A DNA stretch of 64,000 nucleotides. Source: Pseudonocardia oroxyli. Its GTDB lineage: Bacteria; Actinomycetota; Actinomycetes; Mycobacteriales; Pseudonocardiaceae. The position numbers and the translations under genes were made by a program. The notes under the pieces were generated by a model. It saw only the letters and a list, made by a program, of their open reading frames with translations, was not told the DNA's origin and did not search any database. The stretch spans positions 1-64,000 of the forward strand of contig NZ_FNBE01000015.1 of NCBI RefSeq assembly GCF_900102195.1, read 5' to 3'. This document shows, piece by piece, positions 43,842-52,469 of this stretch. Every line of letters begins with the position of its first letter. Within the stretch, counting starts at the first letter, position 1.

Positions 43842-44218
43842 ACAGCCTCTTTGGTCGTGGATGGAAGAGACTCGTGCCCCGCCGCCGCGCACTCGGCAGC
43901 ATCGTGATCGACCTTAAAATGAGCACCACCGGGAGCTGATTCCGTCAGCAGGACCCGATCAGCGTTCAGTTTCCATAGTGCCGCGGTAACACCTCTGAAC
44001 CGCCAACGAACCTCAGGATCCGGCACTGGTTCCTGCAGCGGCAGGAGATCGCGGGCGGCCGGATCATCTGCAAGGTCAGACCAGAGCGCCACCAATGACT
44101 CGTGCAGTCGGCGATGGTCGCGAACATCGAAGTGTGATGGGCCGCCGCAGGTCAGCATGGCTGCCAGCAGCTCAGGCATGACGAGGCGGGTCACCCGGAC
44201 AGGGTAGCGGGCATACAA
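43772..44218 (-). CDS. hypothetical protein convergent with the kinase
   Basis: 148 residues if ATG 44218 is used; GTG 44194 or ATG 44179 are possible starts. Acidic soluble protein with LHESLVALWSDLADDPAARD and RGVTAALWKLNADRVLLTES. Family not recognised. Its 3' end overlaps the kinase gene by 70 bp in convergent orientation, more than usual, so one of the two stops may be mis-assigned. Confidence 0.5.
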   Translation of the reverse strand: MYARYPVRVTRLVMPELLAAMLTCGGPSHFDVRDHRRLHESLVALWSDLADDPAARDLLPLQEPVPDPEVRWRFRGVTAALWKLNADRVLLTESAPGGAHFKVDHDAAECAAAGHESLPSTTKEAVHRRAVDWSIAVETDLKKARHSV

Positions 44219-45364
44219 GGATACTGGAACATCCGTTCGAAGTTTCTCTCCGAAGGCATCACAGCAGCAGGACCTCGACCCGAGGCCGAGTGGAGCTGGC
44301 GTAGCCGGCCCGCGCCGTTGGAGGCGTCGCCTTGATCCATAGGAGGTCGCTCCGGCATCAGCAGGTCACCGATCACCGACACCGTTCGGAGCGGCGCCGT
44401 TCGTCGGGCAGCTCGCCACCAGCAGTTCGGCGACCACGAGTCCGGTCGACGTCGCAGAGCGCGATCCGGTAGATCCGGACTCACGCACGCATCCAGCTAC
44501 GTTCGCCAGTCAGACGGACTCGTCTACCGGTTCCGGCGAGAGGCTGCCGATGTTTACGGCCGACCGACCTACCGCCGGACGGAGAGCGTGGTTACTTGCC
44601 GCCAGCTTGAAGGGAAGGGTGGTATGTCGTCGACAGCGAGGCCCAGCCCAATGGGGTGGCCGACTGACAGCCGGCCATGCTCCCAGACCCCTCCGGTGAC
44701 GCCTCGGCGTCGCGGGAAGGCTGGCCTGCTGAGGCAATCTCTGCAACCTGCATCCTCTGCAGGATGGGCATTGAGAATCGTAGTACTTCGCAGTGGAGTC
44801 GTAGGCCTGACCTTCCAGCCGTTAGCGATCTAGTAGCAAGACCGCCGGCTCTGAAATCGGTGCGAACGCCCTCGTTCGCGCGGTCGTGCGTCGCGCCCTC
44901 GCGACCTTCCGAAGGGAACCTTCTGCATATCTTGCTCCGCCCAGGAAGGGCCGCGAACGAGCCGCAGCGAGGCGTCGGGATGGGGACCCGCTGAGCGTCG
45001 ACCTGAGGCGTCAGACTGACGACCAGCCCGGTCCACGCGGGAACCGCGCTATCGTCCCTGCACGATCGCGTCCTCACCCCACCGCCGCGGGCCGGAGCAC
45101 CCGTTGGCCGCGGGCGCCACGCCCGCCACGGTCCGGCAGTGGTTGGCACCCGAGGACGCGCAGCCCCATGTCATGGAACGCGACCGGCTCGTCCCGATCG
45201 TGCAAATCGCCTTCGTCTAGCACTCCCCCAGACCGTCGTGTGTGGACTCCTTGGCCACGAGTCTGTCCACGAACTCGCGCCAATTGCTGCCTCCACAGAC
45301 AGCTCGGTTGCTTGTTCTGCCTGGTCGAGCCCTCCCCTGCCTGCTCCGATGGGGTGAAGTCAGC
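44219..45364. other. gene-poor border of the integrated element
   Basis: About 1.1 kb. No open frame has convincing protein character. A short plus-strand piece at about 45103-45222 (PLAAGATPATVRQWLAPEDA, ending VQIAFV) looks like the C-terminal fragment of a lost gene. The region probably holds remnants between cargo and the attachment site. Confidence 0.45.
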
Positions 45365-45411
45365 GACTCAAAATCCGTCCAGTGTCAGTTCGAATCTGAC
45401 CGGGGGCACCA
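45365..45411 (+). other. attR-like 3' fragment of a tRNA-Leu(CAA)-type gene
   Basis: 47 bp running from the anticodon loop (CTCAAAA at 45367-45373) through the T arm (GTCAG TTCGAAT CTGAC) and the 3' acceptor strand to CACCA. No matching acceptor 5' strand (GCCCCCG) or D arm is found upstream, so it is not a functional tRNA. A 3' tRNA copy is what tyrosine-recombinase elements leave at their far end after entering the 3' end of a tRNA gene. Orientation predicts the intact tRNA and integrase to the left of the window. The Leu(CAA) assignment rests on the anticodon loop. Confidence 0.75.
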
Positions 45412-45585
45412 CACCCACGTGCGTCGGCGCCAGCGCAGCACCCTTGACCGGGAGATCGACCGGGTGCACGCGCGCCGGCGCCGAACCACCGACGGCATCG
45501 ACCCGGATGGGCGACCCCACCGCGGCGGAGACCGCCCTACGTTGAGTGCCGAGTCGGACGCGCACCCCTCGAGACGGGACAGCTC

Positions 45586-46362
45586 ATGGACGCTCAGCCG
45601 AGGTCGACCCGGCCCGCCACCCGCCGCTTCGGACGTCTCATCGAGCGCCGCGACAACGCCGATTTCCCCTACTACGACGGCGCACCCGTCAGGGTCTCCG
45701 TCGGACGGTGGATCATCGTCTGGGCGGCCTGCCTCGCCGCGTTCCTCGTCCTGTCCTTCATCCCACAACCGAACGACATCGTCGCGCTCATCCCACGCGC
45801 GCTGTTCACCGCGATCATGCTCGGCGCACTGATCTGGGCCACCGGCCCCCACTGGAAGGCGATCTTCCGCCGGGTCGCAGTCCGCGACATCGGCCTCATG
45901 ATCCTCTTCGCCGCCCTCAACTACGTGGTCACCCTGCTCGTCGCCCTCCTGGTCTCCACCCTGTTCAGCACCGCGACCAACACCACCGTCACCAGCCCCG
46001 CGTCCGACCCCCTCGATCTCATCGCCCTCTACCTCGGCGTCGCGATCCAGCTACTCGGGGAAGAGCTCCTGACGGTCCTCCCCTTCCTCGCGCTGCTCCA
46101 CATCCTCACCAGCCGCGCCCACCTGACCCGCACCAGAGCCGCGCTCCTGGCCTGGCTGATCACCGCCGCCTGGTTCGGGCTCATCCACCTCCCCACCTAC
46201 GACTGGCACCTCGCCCAGGCCCTGCTGATCATCGGCGCCGCCCGACTCGTCCTCACCCTCGCCTACATCCGCACCAAGAACCTCTGGGTCAGCACCGGCG
46301 CCCACATCCTCAACGACTGGGCCCTGATCACCCTGGGAACCACCACCGCAGCCCTACTCTGA
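45586..46362 (+). CDS. CPBP-family intramembrane metalloprotease
   Basis: 258 residues with about seven membrane helices. The CPBP/Abi (CAAX protease-like) site is seen as a glutamate pair near residue 158 (LLGEELLTVLPFL), AAWFGLIHLPTYDW with His near 200 and AHILNDW with His/Asn near 241. Homologues process or protect membrane proteins, and some give self-immunity to bacteriocins. First intact gene to the right of the attachment site, so probably chromosomal. ATG at 45586. Confidence 0.88.
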   Translation: MDAQPRSTRPATRRFGRLIERRDNADFPYYDGAPVRVSVGRWIIVWAACLAAFLVLSFIPQPNDIVALIPRALFTAIMLGALIWATGPHWKAIFRRVAVRDIGLMILFAALNYVVTLLVALLVSTLFSTATNTTVTSPASDPLDLIALYLGVAIQLLGEELLTVLPFLALLHILTSRAHLTRTRAALLAWLITAAWFGLIHLPTYDWHLAQALLIIGAARLVLTLAYIRTKNLWVSTGAHILNDWALITLGTTTAALL

Positions 46363-46481
46363 CCTGCACGGATTCTCACCGGGATCACGATCCCCAGCAG
46401 GGCGTCCAACCCGAGCCACACGCCACACCCACCCTCCGTGTGCTGGACGACCTCGCCGCGGTGGCCGCCGCCCATCATTGA

Positions 46482-47348
46482 TCATCCGGTGGCCGGGAGG
46501 CTCAGGATCGCGTCGTGGTAGGTCGTGCCGCGGCTCATGCCGAGCATCCTGGCCACGGGTCGCTTGGTGAGGGCGGTGGCGACCAGGTCCCCGAGGCGGG
46601 GCGAGAAGGCCTCGGCCAACAGCAGTATGGAGGCGGTCCGGGGCAGCACGACACGTCGCCTCCCGCGTCGGACCGCCCTCACCACGGCACGGGCGACGTC
46701 GTCGGCCGACAAGGGCGTCATGTGGCGGAAGGGTGGGGGCATCTCGGCTTCGTCGGTGTCTCGGAGCAGGTCGGTGGCGGTGAGGGCCGGATGGATGACC
46801 GACACCCGGACTCCGCTGCCCGCCAGCTCCTGGCGGAGGCTGTCGGAGAACGCGGAGACCGCGTGCATCACGATGGCGTACGAGCCGAACCGCGCGAACG
46901 CCTTGCGCCCCATCACCGACGACATGCCGACGACCGTGCCCGAACCCTGCCGCCGCATGATCGGCAGCACCGCCCGGGTCACGTCGATCATGCCGAAGAG
47001 GCTGGCGCGCAACGTCTGGTGGACGTCGTCGTCGAAGGTGGCCGACTCCGCCGCGCCGACCTTGCCGATCCCGGCGTTGTTGACCAGGACGTCGATCCGC
47101 CCGAACCGCCCGACGGTCCCCGCGACCAGCGCGCGCACCGAGTCGGGGGCGGTGACGTCGGTCGGCACCGCCAGGACCTCCGCGCCGAGGGCGCGGACCT
47201 CGTCCGCCACGTGGGCGAGCCGGTCGGCCGTCCGCGCGGCGAGCACGACGCGCGCGCCTCGACGGGCGAACTCCAGGGCGGTCGATCGGCCGATACCGCG
47301 TGACGCGCCGGTGACCACGACCACCGTGGACCGGAAGTAGCCGTCCAT
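46482..47348 (-). CDS. short-chain dehydrogenase/reductase (SDR)
   Basis: 288 residues from ATG 47348, chosen because GAGGAGG precedes it; an ATG at 47378 is less likely. Cofactor motif TGASRGIG near the N-terminus, NNAG, and the catalytic Ser region (GMSSVMGRKAF). The catalytic Tyr lies in GSYAIVMHAVSAFS, where the lysine of YxxxK is replaced by Met, so the classical proton-relay is incomplete. The substrate is unknown. Next to a MarR gene in the same direction, with a shared operator motif before each start. Confidence 0.88.
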   Translation of the reverse strand: MDGYFRSTVVVVTGASRGIGRSTALEFARRGARVVLAARTADRLAHVADEVRALGAEVLAVPTDVTAPDSVRALVAGTVGRFGRIDVLVNNAGIGKVGAAESATFDDDVHQTLRASLFGMIDVTRAVLPIMRRQGSGTVVGMSSVMGRKAFARFGSYAIVMHAVSAFSDSLRQELAGSGVRVSVIHPALTATDLLRDTDEAEMPPPFRHMTPLSADDVARAVVRAVRRGRRRVVLPRTASILLLAEAFSPRLGDLVATALTKRPVARMLGMSRGTTYHDAILSLPATG

Positions 47349-47361
47349 GTCGTCCTCCTCA

Positions 47362-47377
47362 TGATGTAGGTACAACA
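47362..47377 (-). promoter_or_regulatory. candidate MarR operator before the SDR gene
   Basis: On the minus strand TGTTGTACCTACATCA lies 14 bp before the SDR start codon. It shares TGTTGTA-N2-TACATCA with the site before the MarR gene and is an imperfect palindrome (TGTTGTA / TACATCA). It is probably bound by the adjacent MarR protein. Confidence 0.6.
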
Positions 47378-47412
47378 AATGGGCGCGGCTGCCGGCAGGC
47401 GGCCACGCGGGA

Positions 47413-47853
47413 CTACGCCTCGGGCGGATATCCCATGGCGCTCGCGACCTCGTGAACGGTCGCCACGCCCGTGTCCCCCAGGAGCTGGGCGGCGCGCTGT
47501 TGGGCCTGCCGCCACTCCGGCATGACAGAGCGGATCGTGCTCCTGCCCGCGCGGGTCAACGCCACCTCTCGCACGCCCTTCGCGTCCGACGCGACGGCCT
47601 CGACCCAGCCGCGGTCCTGCAGCAGCCTCAGGTTCCGGCTCACGGTGGACCGCTCCAGCTGCAGCACCTCGCCGAGCCTCGACGGCGGACACGGGCCGAC
47701 CCTGCCCAGCGCGGCGAGCAGGTTGACCTGAGCGACGGTCAGGCCGTGACGATCGAGCGCACCGTCGTACAGGGCGGTGACCGCACGAGCGATCAGTCGG
47801 ACGCGTACGGCCAGGCAATCGCGCACGATCTCGTCCGCGGGCGCTTCGGTCAC
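47413..47853 (-). CDS. MarR-family transcriptional regulator
   Basis: 146 residues with the winged helix of MarR proteins: LTVAQVNLLAALGRVGPCPP, LGEVLQLERSTVSRNLRLLQ (recognition helix) and the wing RGWVEAVASDAKGVREVALT. Dimerising helices flank it. Located immediately upstream of the SDR gene and likely controlling both through the shared motif. Confidence 0.9.
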   Translation of the reverse strand: MTEAPADEIVRDCLAVRVRLIARAVTALYDGALDRHGLTVAQVNLLAALGRVGPCPPSRLGEVLQLERSTVSRNLRLLQDRGWVEAVASDAKGVREVALTRAGRSTIRSVMPEWRQAQQRAAQLLGDTGVATVHEVASAMGYPPEA

Positions 47854-47861
47854 GAGCCCAG

Positions 47862-47878
47862 TGTTGTATATACATCAA
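47862..47878 (-). promoter_or_regulatory. candidate MarR operator before the marR-like gene
   Basis: TGTTGTATATACATCAA, read on the plus strand, an imperfect palindrome eight bases from the MarR start codon. The same motif appears once more before the SDR gene. Autoregulation is expected. Confidence 0.6.
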
Positions 47879-48015
47879 TGGGCGTCAAGCTCGGAGACCG
47901 AGGCGGGCATGCGCGAGGTGGCCCGGGAGGCGGACGTCGCCGTCACCCTCGCCCTGGTCCGGGCCGCGGCGTCGGACCAGCCGACAGACGTCGACCCAGG
48001 TTCGGAGGTACCGAG

Positions 48016-48300
48016 ATGCTGCCCAGCAAGGTCGAGGTCCTGGTCGCGGGCGGCGGTCCCACGGGACTCGTCGTCTCGTCCGTGCTCCGTCGCGCCGGTC
48101 GGGAGGTGCTGACCCTCGACCGGCAGGCGGAGGGCGCCAACGCCTCCCGGGCCGCCCGACGGCCTGGTGCTGCGGCTCTACACCGACCCCCCTGGCGGGT
48201 TCGACGGCGTGCCGATGGACTCCGAGAACGCGGACATCCACCACCCGGCCCTGTCCACCTCGCTGATGTCCACCTCGCTGATGCGAGGCACCGGGACCTG
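48016..48300 (+). pseudogene. flavin monooxygenase N-terminal stub
   Basis: ATG 48016 starts a typical FAD-monooxygenase beginning (LPSKVEVLVAGGGPTGLVVS with GxGxxG, then LRRAGREVLTLDRQAEGANA). About 50 codons on, the sequence changes frame and content. A second frame (LVLRLYTDPPGGFDGVPMDS) is a fragment of another protein and stops at about 48300. A 15-bp tandem repeat (CTGATGTCCACCTCG) lies in the 48262-48290 part. Clearly a truncated, recombined remnant. Confidence 0.7.
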
Positions 48301-48398
48301 ACCATCGGACGGTCACCGGTCGGCCGTCGCGGAGGTCGGGGCTGCGATGGCGTCGGCGACGACGCTCGCCGACACGGGGCGGTGTGGCGCCAGGAGTC

Positions 48399-49112
48399 CT
48401 AGAGGGAGAGCTTCCTGCGCAGACGCTGGGGTCTGGTGAGCTGCGAAGCCCGCTCCAGCTCCTGCAGCGCGCCCGCGTAGCCCCGTTGGGCCCGCTCGAC
48501 GTGGGCCGTGAGGACCGTCGTGAGCCCCGGGACGTCCCCCGCGGCCGCCAGCTCTGCGATCTGCCGATGCTCCCGCATCGAGGCCTCGAAGGCTCCGGCG
48601 GTACGCGCGGACAGGTGCACCCGCACCGCGGAGATCTGCGCGAACATCTGGTCGTACGCGCCCGCCAGGTAGCGGTTGCCGCACCAGTCCAGGAAGGAGA
48701 GGTGGAAGGCGGCGTCGAGCCGGTTGTAGCGGAGGAGGTCGCCCGCAGCGAGCGCCGTCTCCATCGGGGCGAGGCGGTCGTGCAGCGCGGCGGACAACGC
48801 CGCGCCGTCTCGCACCAAGGCGAGTTCCGCCCCCGCGACCTCCAACCGCAGCCTGCATTCGCACAGCTCGCGAATCTGGTCCTCGCCGGGGCGGAAGATG
48901 TACGTGCCGGACTTGGGGCGGATCTCGACCAGGCCCTGCCCGCGCAACTCCTTGAGCGCCTCCCGAACCGGGGTGCGGGACACGCCGAAGGCCGTGGACA
49001 GCGCGTCCTCGGACAGGGACTCACCCAGCTCGAAGGCTCCGTCCATGATGGCCTCGCGCAGTCGGTCGGCGACGGCCGTGGCGAGCGATGCCCTGGCGGC
49101 GGGTGCGGCCAT
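48399..49112 (-). CDS. FCD-type GntR transcriptional regulator
   Basis: 237 residues from ATG 49112 (preceded by AGGAAGGGG); ATG 49145 is an alternative. N-terminal wHTH: LREAIMDGAFELGESLSEDA, TAFGVSRTPVREALKELRGQ. The C-terminal FCD ligand domain keeps the helical frame with DAAFHLSFLD and MREHRQIAEL (metal-binding His/Asp positions). Divergent from the MHS transporter operon, which it probably represses until a carboxylate inducer appears. Confidence 0.9.
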   Translation of the reverse strand: MAAPAARASLATAVADRLREAIMDGAFELGESLSEDALSTAFGVSRTPVREALKELRGQGLVEIRPKSGTYIFRPGEDQIRELCECRLRLEVAGAELALVRDGAALSAALHDRLAPMETALAAGDLLRYNRLDAAFHLSFLDWCGNRYLAGAYDQMFAQISAVRVHLSARTAGAFEASMREHRQIAELAAAGDVPGLTTVLTAHVERAQRGYAGALQELERASQLTRPQRLRRKLSL

Positions 49113-49145
49113 CGGCGGGACCCCTTCCTGACGGTGTACCGACAT

Positions 49146-49169
49146 TCTTGCATCCCTATCTTGTATCCC
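49146..49169. promoter_or_regulatory. direct repeat in the GntR/transporter divergent promoter
   Basis: TCTTGCATCCC (49146-49156) and TCTTGTATCCC (49159-49169), 13 bp apart, lie between the divergent FCD-GntR and MHS transporter genes. FCD-type GntR proteins usually bind TTGTATACAA-like sites. These half-sites fit such a protein but form a direct rather than an inverted repeat. Confidence 0.4.
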
Positions 49170-49273
49170 AGTTACTGCGCATCTAGAGTTCCAGCGACCG
49201 GACAGAGCGCAGCGACTCTCCGGTCACCCCTGCCCCACCACCGACGGTGGGGCGCCGACGATGGGATGGGGCA

Positions 49274-50611
49274 ATGGACGCCACGACCTTCACCGCGGAG
49301 GACAACCGCAAGGCCCGCCGGGCCGCCCTCGGCAGCTTCGCGGGCGCCGTGATCGACTGGTACGACTTCATCCTCTACGGGCTGGTCGCCGCGCTGGTCT
49401 TCAACTCCGAGTTCTTCCCGAACGTGAGCCCGGCGATCGGCACGCTCGCCGCGTTCGCCACCTTCGGCGTGGGCTTCCTGTTCCGCCCGCTGGGCGGGAT
49501 CGTGTTCGGGCACTTCGGTGACCGCATCGGGCGCAAGCAGATGCTCGTGCTCACGATGATCCTGATGGGCGGGGCCACCACCCTCATCGGGTTGCTGCCG
49601 GACTACGCGACCATCGGCTGGTGGGCGCCCTTCCTCCTGGTGGTCCTGCGCGCGATCCAGGGATTCGCCGTCGGCGGCGAATGGGGCGGGGCGACCCTGA
49701 TGGCGGTGGAGAGCGCTCCGCCCGGCCGTCGCGCCCTCTACAGCTCGGGCGTCCAGGTCGGGTACTCCGTCGGTCTGATCATCGCCACCTCGTTCATCCT
49801 GATCATGCGGGCGGTCACCACCGAGGAGCAGTTCGCGACGTGGGGCTGGCGGGTGCCGTTCGTCGCGAGCGTCCTGTTGGTGCTGGTCGGACTCGTCGTG
49901 CGGGCCCGGGTGGTGGACTCCGAGGAGGTCACCAAGCGGGTCGAGGCCGCCGAGCAGCAGGCGACCGGACGTCGGCGGATGCCTCTCCTCGAGGCCCTGC
50001 GCAACCACCCGGGCGCCTTCGCGAAGATCTTCGGCCTGCGCCTCGTCGAGTTGTTCTCGGCCTACATCGTGATCACCTTCGCGGTCAGCTACGCCACCGT
50101 GGACGGGCTGTTCACCCGTGACTTCATGCTCAACGTCGGGCTCGTCGTCGGCGCCCTCGGCATCGTCACCATCCCGCTGTTCGCCTACCTCTCCGACCGC
50201 TTCGGGCGCCGGAACATCTACCTGATCGGCTCCGTCGCGGGCATCCTCGGTGCCGCGCCGTTCTTCCTCGCCATCGAGAGCGGGTCCAAGGTCGCCGTGA
50301 TGGTCGGCGCGATCGTGCTCTTCAACATCGCCCACGACATGGCCGTCAGCGTGCAACAGCCCCTGTTCAGCGAGATGTTCGGGGCCGAGTTCCGCTACAG
50401 CGGGGCGGGTGTGGGCTACCAGTTCGCCAGTGCGATCGCAGGCGGCTTCACCCCGTTCATCGCCGCCGCGCTCGCCGCCGCCACCGGCGGCTCCTGGTAC
50501 CTCGTGGCCACCTACATGGCCGTGGGCTGCCTGATCTCCGCCGTGCTGGCGTGGCGGCTCGAGCAGCCCGCGAAGGCCGCCGCCGACAGCCCCGCCACGA
50601 CCACCGTCTGA
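49274..50611 (+). CDS. MHS-family MFS carboxylate transporter
   Basis: 445 residues from ATG 49274. Metabolite:H+ symporter signatures: GSFAGAVIDWYDFILYGLVA, RPLGGIVFGHFGDRIGRKQM, then RAIQGFAVGGEWGGATLMAVE. Twelve helices. Members import shikimate, alpha-ketoglutarate, proline/betaine or related acids. The downstream QsuB-like gene makes shikimate/dehydroshikimate-type substrates plausible. First gene of a run of four plus-strand genes with short gaps or overlaps. Confidence 0.9.
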   Translation: MDATTFTAEDNRKARRAALGSFAGAVIDWYDFILYGLVAALVFNSEFFPNVSPAIGTLAAFATFGVGFLFRPLGGIVFGHFGDRIGRKQMLVLTMILMGGATTLIGLLPDYATIGWWAPFLLVVLRAIQGFAVGGEWGGATLMAVESAPPGRRALYSSGVQVGYSVGLIIATSFILIMRAVTTEEQFATWGWRVPFVASVLLVLVGLVVRARVVDSEEVTKRVEAAEQQATGRRRMPLLEALRNHPGAFAKIFGLRLVELFSAYIVITFAVSYATVDGLFTRDFMLNVGLVVGALGIVTIPLFAYLSDRFGRRNIYLIGSVAGILGAAPFFLAIESGSKVAVMVGAIVLFNIAHDMAVSVQQPLFSEMFGAEFRYSGAGVGYQFASAIAGGFTPFIAAALAAATGGSWYLVATYMAVGCLISAVLAWRLEQPAKAAADSPATTTV

Positions 50612-50634
50612 TCCCCGACCTCGAGGAGACCACC

Positions 50635-51492
50635 ATGGCCACCCTGCGGGAACTGCTCGCGGGCCCGGACATCGTGTCCGCGCCCGGCGCCCCCGACTCC
50701 ATCACCGCTCGGCTCGTGCAGGCGGCGGGGTTCCCGGCGATCTACATGACGGGCTTCGGCGCCACCGCGAGCAGGCTCGGCACCCCGGACATCGGGCTGC
50801 TCACCCAGACCGAGATGACCGAGCACGCCCGCAACATGGTGCGGGCCGTGGACATCCCGATCGTCGCCGACGCGGACACCGGCTACGGCGGCCCGTCGAA
50901 CATCGCCCGCACGATCGCCGAGTACCGGCAGGCGGGGGTCGCGGCGGTGCACCTGGAGGACCAGGTCGCGCCCAAGCGGTGCGGGCAGCTCGCCGGGATC
51001 CGGCTGACGGATGCCGAGGAGAGTGCCGACCGCCTGCGCTGCGCCGTCGAGGCCCGTGGCGACGCCGACCTCCTGATCATCGCGCGGACCGATGCGCTGC
51101 CCGCCGTCGGTCCGGACGAGGCCCTGCGCCGCGCCGCGCTCTACGCCGACGCGGGCGTGGACCTGGTGTTCGTCGACGGGATCAAGACGATCGCGGAGGT
51201 CGAGACGGTGGCGGCGGGGGTGTCCGGGCCCAAGGTCGTCTCGCTGGTCGACGGAACCGAGGCCGCCCGACTCACCGCCAAGGACCTGCAGGGTCTCGGC
51301 TTCGACCTGGTCCTCTACGCGGTGACCACCCTGTTCGCCGCCACCCGTGCCGCCGCGGACGCCCTGGCGAGCCTCGCCGCCACGGGGTCCCCGGAGCAGG
51401 GCCCGGCCAAGCACACCTACGCCGAGTACTCCGATCTCGTCGACCTCGCCCACCACCAGGACCTCGACCATCGCTTCGGCGGCCGCTCGTGA
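50635..51492 (+). CDS. isocitrate lyase/PEP mutase-family enzyme
   Basis: 285 residues from ATG 50635 (GAGGAGACC upstream). TIM-barrel with SAPGAPDSITARLVQAAGFP, the metal-binding aspartates in IVADADTGYGG, HLEDQ, the catalytic loop PKRCGQL near residue 113, and IIARTDA. The Cys of the KxCG loop marks C-C bond lyases (methylisocitrate lyase, dimethylmalate lyase) rather than PEP mutase. It probably cleaves a hydroxy-dicarboxylate made in this pathway. Overlaps the next gene by four bases. Confidence 0.88.
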   Translation: MATLRELLAGPDIVSAPGAPDSITARLVQAAGFPAIYMTGFGATASRLGTPDIGLLTQTEMTEHARNMVRAVDIPIVADADTGYGGPSNIARTIAEYRQAGVAAVHLEDQVAPKRCGQLAGIRLTDAEESADRLRCAVEARGDADLLIIARTDALPAVGPDEALRRAALYADAGVDLVFVDGIKTIAEVETVAAGVSGPKVVSLVDGTEAARLTAKDLQGLGFDLVLYAVTTLFAATRAAADALASLAATGSPEQGPAKHTYAEYSDLVDLAHHQDLDHRFGGRS

Positions 51493-52469
51493 GCGCCCCC
51501 ACGGTCGTCGTGACCGACAGCGAGTTCGGGGACCTCGACGTCGAGCGCGCGCTCGTCGAGGGCGCGGGGTTCCGGTTCGTCTCGGCGCAGGCCCGCACCG
51601 CGGACGAGGTCGTGGCCGCGTGCGCCGATGCGGACGGGATCCTGAACCAGTACGCGCCGATGGGCGCGGACGTCCTCGCCCGCCTGCCGCGCGCACAGAT
51701 CATCTCCCGCTACGGCATCGGGCTGAACACGATCGACGTCGAGGCCGCCACCGCGGCCGGCATCCTCGTCGCCAACGTGCCCGACGGCTCGCTCGACGAC
51801 GTGTCCGACCACGCGGCCGGAATGATTCTCGCGCTGGCTCGTGGCCTGGGCCGCTACGACCGGGCGATGCGATCGGGCGGCTGGGACTACGCGGCCGCCG
51901 GCCCGCTGTTCCGGCTGCGCGGCCGGACCCTGGGGCTGGTCGGCTTCGGGCAGATCCCGCGCAGGCTCGCAGCGAAGATGCAGGCCTTCGGCATGCGGGT
52001 GATCGCCCACGACCCCTACGCCACCGCGGCGGAGGGGATCCCGCTGGTCTCGGCCGAGCAGCTGTACCGGGAGTCCGACGTCGTCTCCGTCCACGCCCCA
52101 CTGACCGCCGCGACCACCGGGATGGTCGACGCCGCCGCCTTCGCCGCGATGAAGCCGACCGCCTACCTGGTGAACACCGCCCGAGGGCCCGTCGTCGACC
52201 AGGACGCGCTGGTGGCGGCGTTGTCCGAGAACAGGATCGCCGGCGCCGGGCTGGACGTCTTCACCGTCGAGCCGCTGCCCGACGACCACCCGCTGCGCCG
52301 CCTGGACTCGGTGCTGCTCAGCCCGCACTGCGCCTGGTACTCCGAGGACTCGGAGGCCGAGATCCGACGCAAGACGGCGGCCAACGTCGTCGAGGTGCTC
52401 AGCGGGCGTGCTCCCGCCTATCCGGTGAACCGGCCCGCAGCGCCGCGAGCGGGGTGTGCCGGTGCCTGA
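51489..52469 (+). CDS. D-isomer-specific 2-hydroxyacid dehydrogenase
   Basis: 326 residues, GTG start overlapping the previous stop. NAD-binding segment TLGLVGFGQIPRRLAAKMQA near residue 148, catalytic Arg in NTARGPVVD, Glu in VFTVEPLPDDHPL, and His in LLSPHCAWYSE. The last resembles the C-terminal-binding-protein branch of the family, whose members also carry Trp after the His. It likely interconverts a 2-oxo and a D-2-hydroxy acid with NAD(P)H. The next gene starts before its stop (14-bp overlap). Confidence 0.9.
   Translation: MSAPTVVVTDSEFGDLDVERALVEGAGFRFVSAQARTADEVVAACADADGILNQYAPMGADVLARLPRAQIISRYGIGLNTIDVEAATAAGILVANVPDGSLDDVSDHAAGMILALARGLGRYDRAMRSGGWDYAAAGPLFRLRGRTLGLVGFGQIPRRLAAKMQAFGMRVIAHDPYATAAEGIPLVSAEQLYRESDVVSVHAPLTAATTGMVDAAAFAAMKPTAYLVNTARGPVVDQDALVAALSENRIAGAGLDVFTVEPLPDDHPLRRLDSVLLSPHCAWYSEDSEAEIRRKTAANVVEVLSGRAPAYPVNRPAAPRAGCAGA

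Noticed and set aside
44592..45149. 185-residue minus-strand open frame near the attachment site
   Set aside because: Composition is Arg/Pro/Ser-rich without domains and its codon use is not that of neighbouring genes.
45329..45411. Functional tRNA ending at 45411
   Set aside because: No D arm and no acceptor 5' strand that pairs properly. GCCCTCC at 45329 is a chance partial match, so only the 3' fragment is called.
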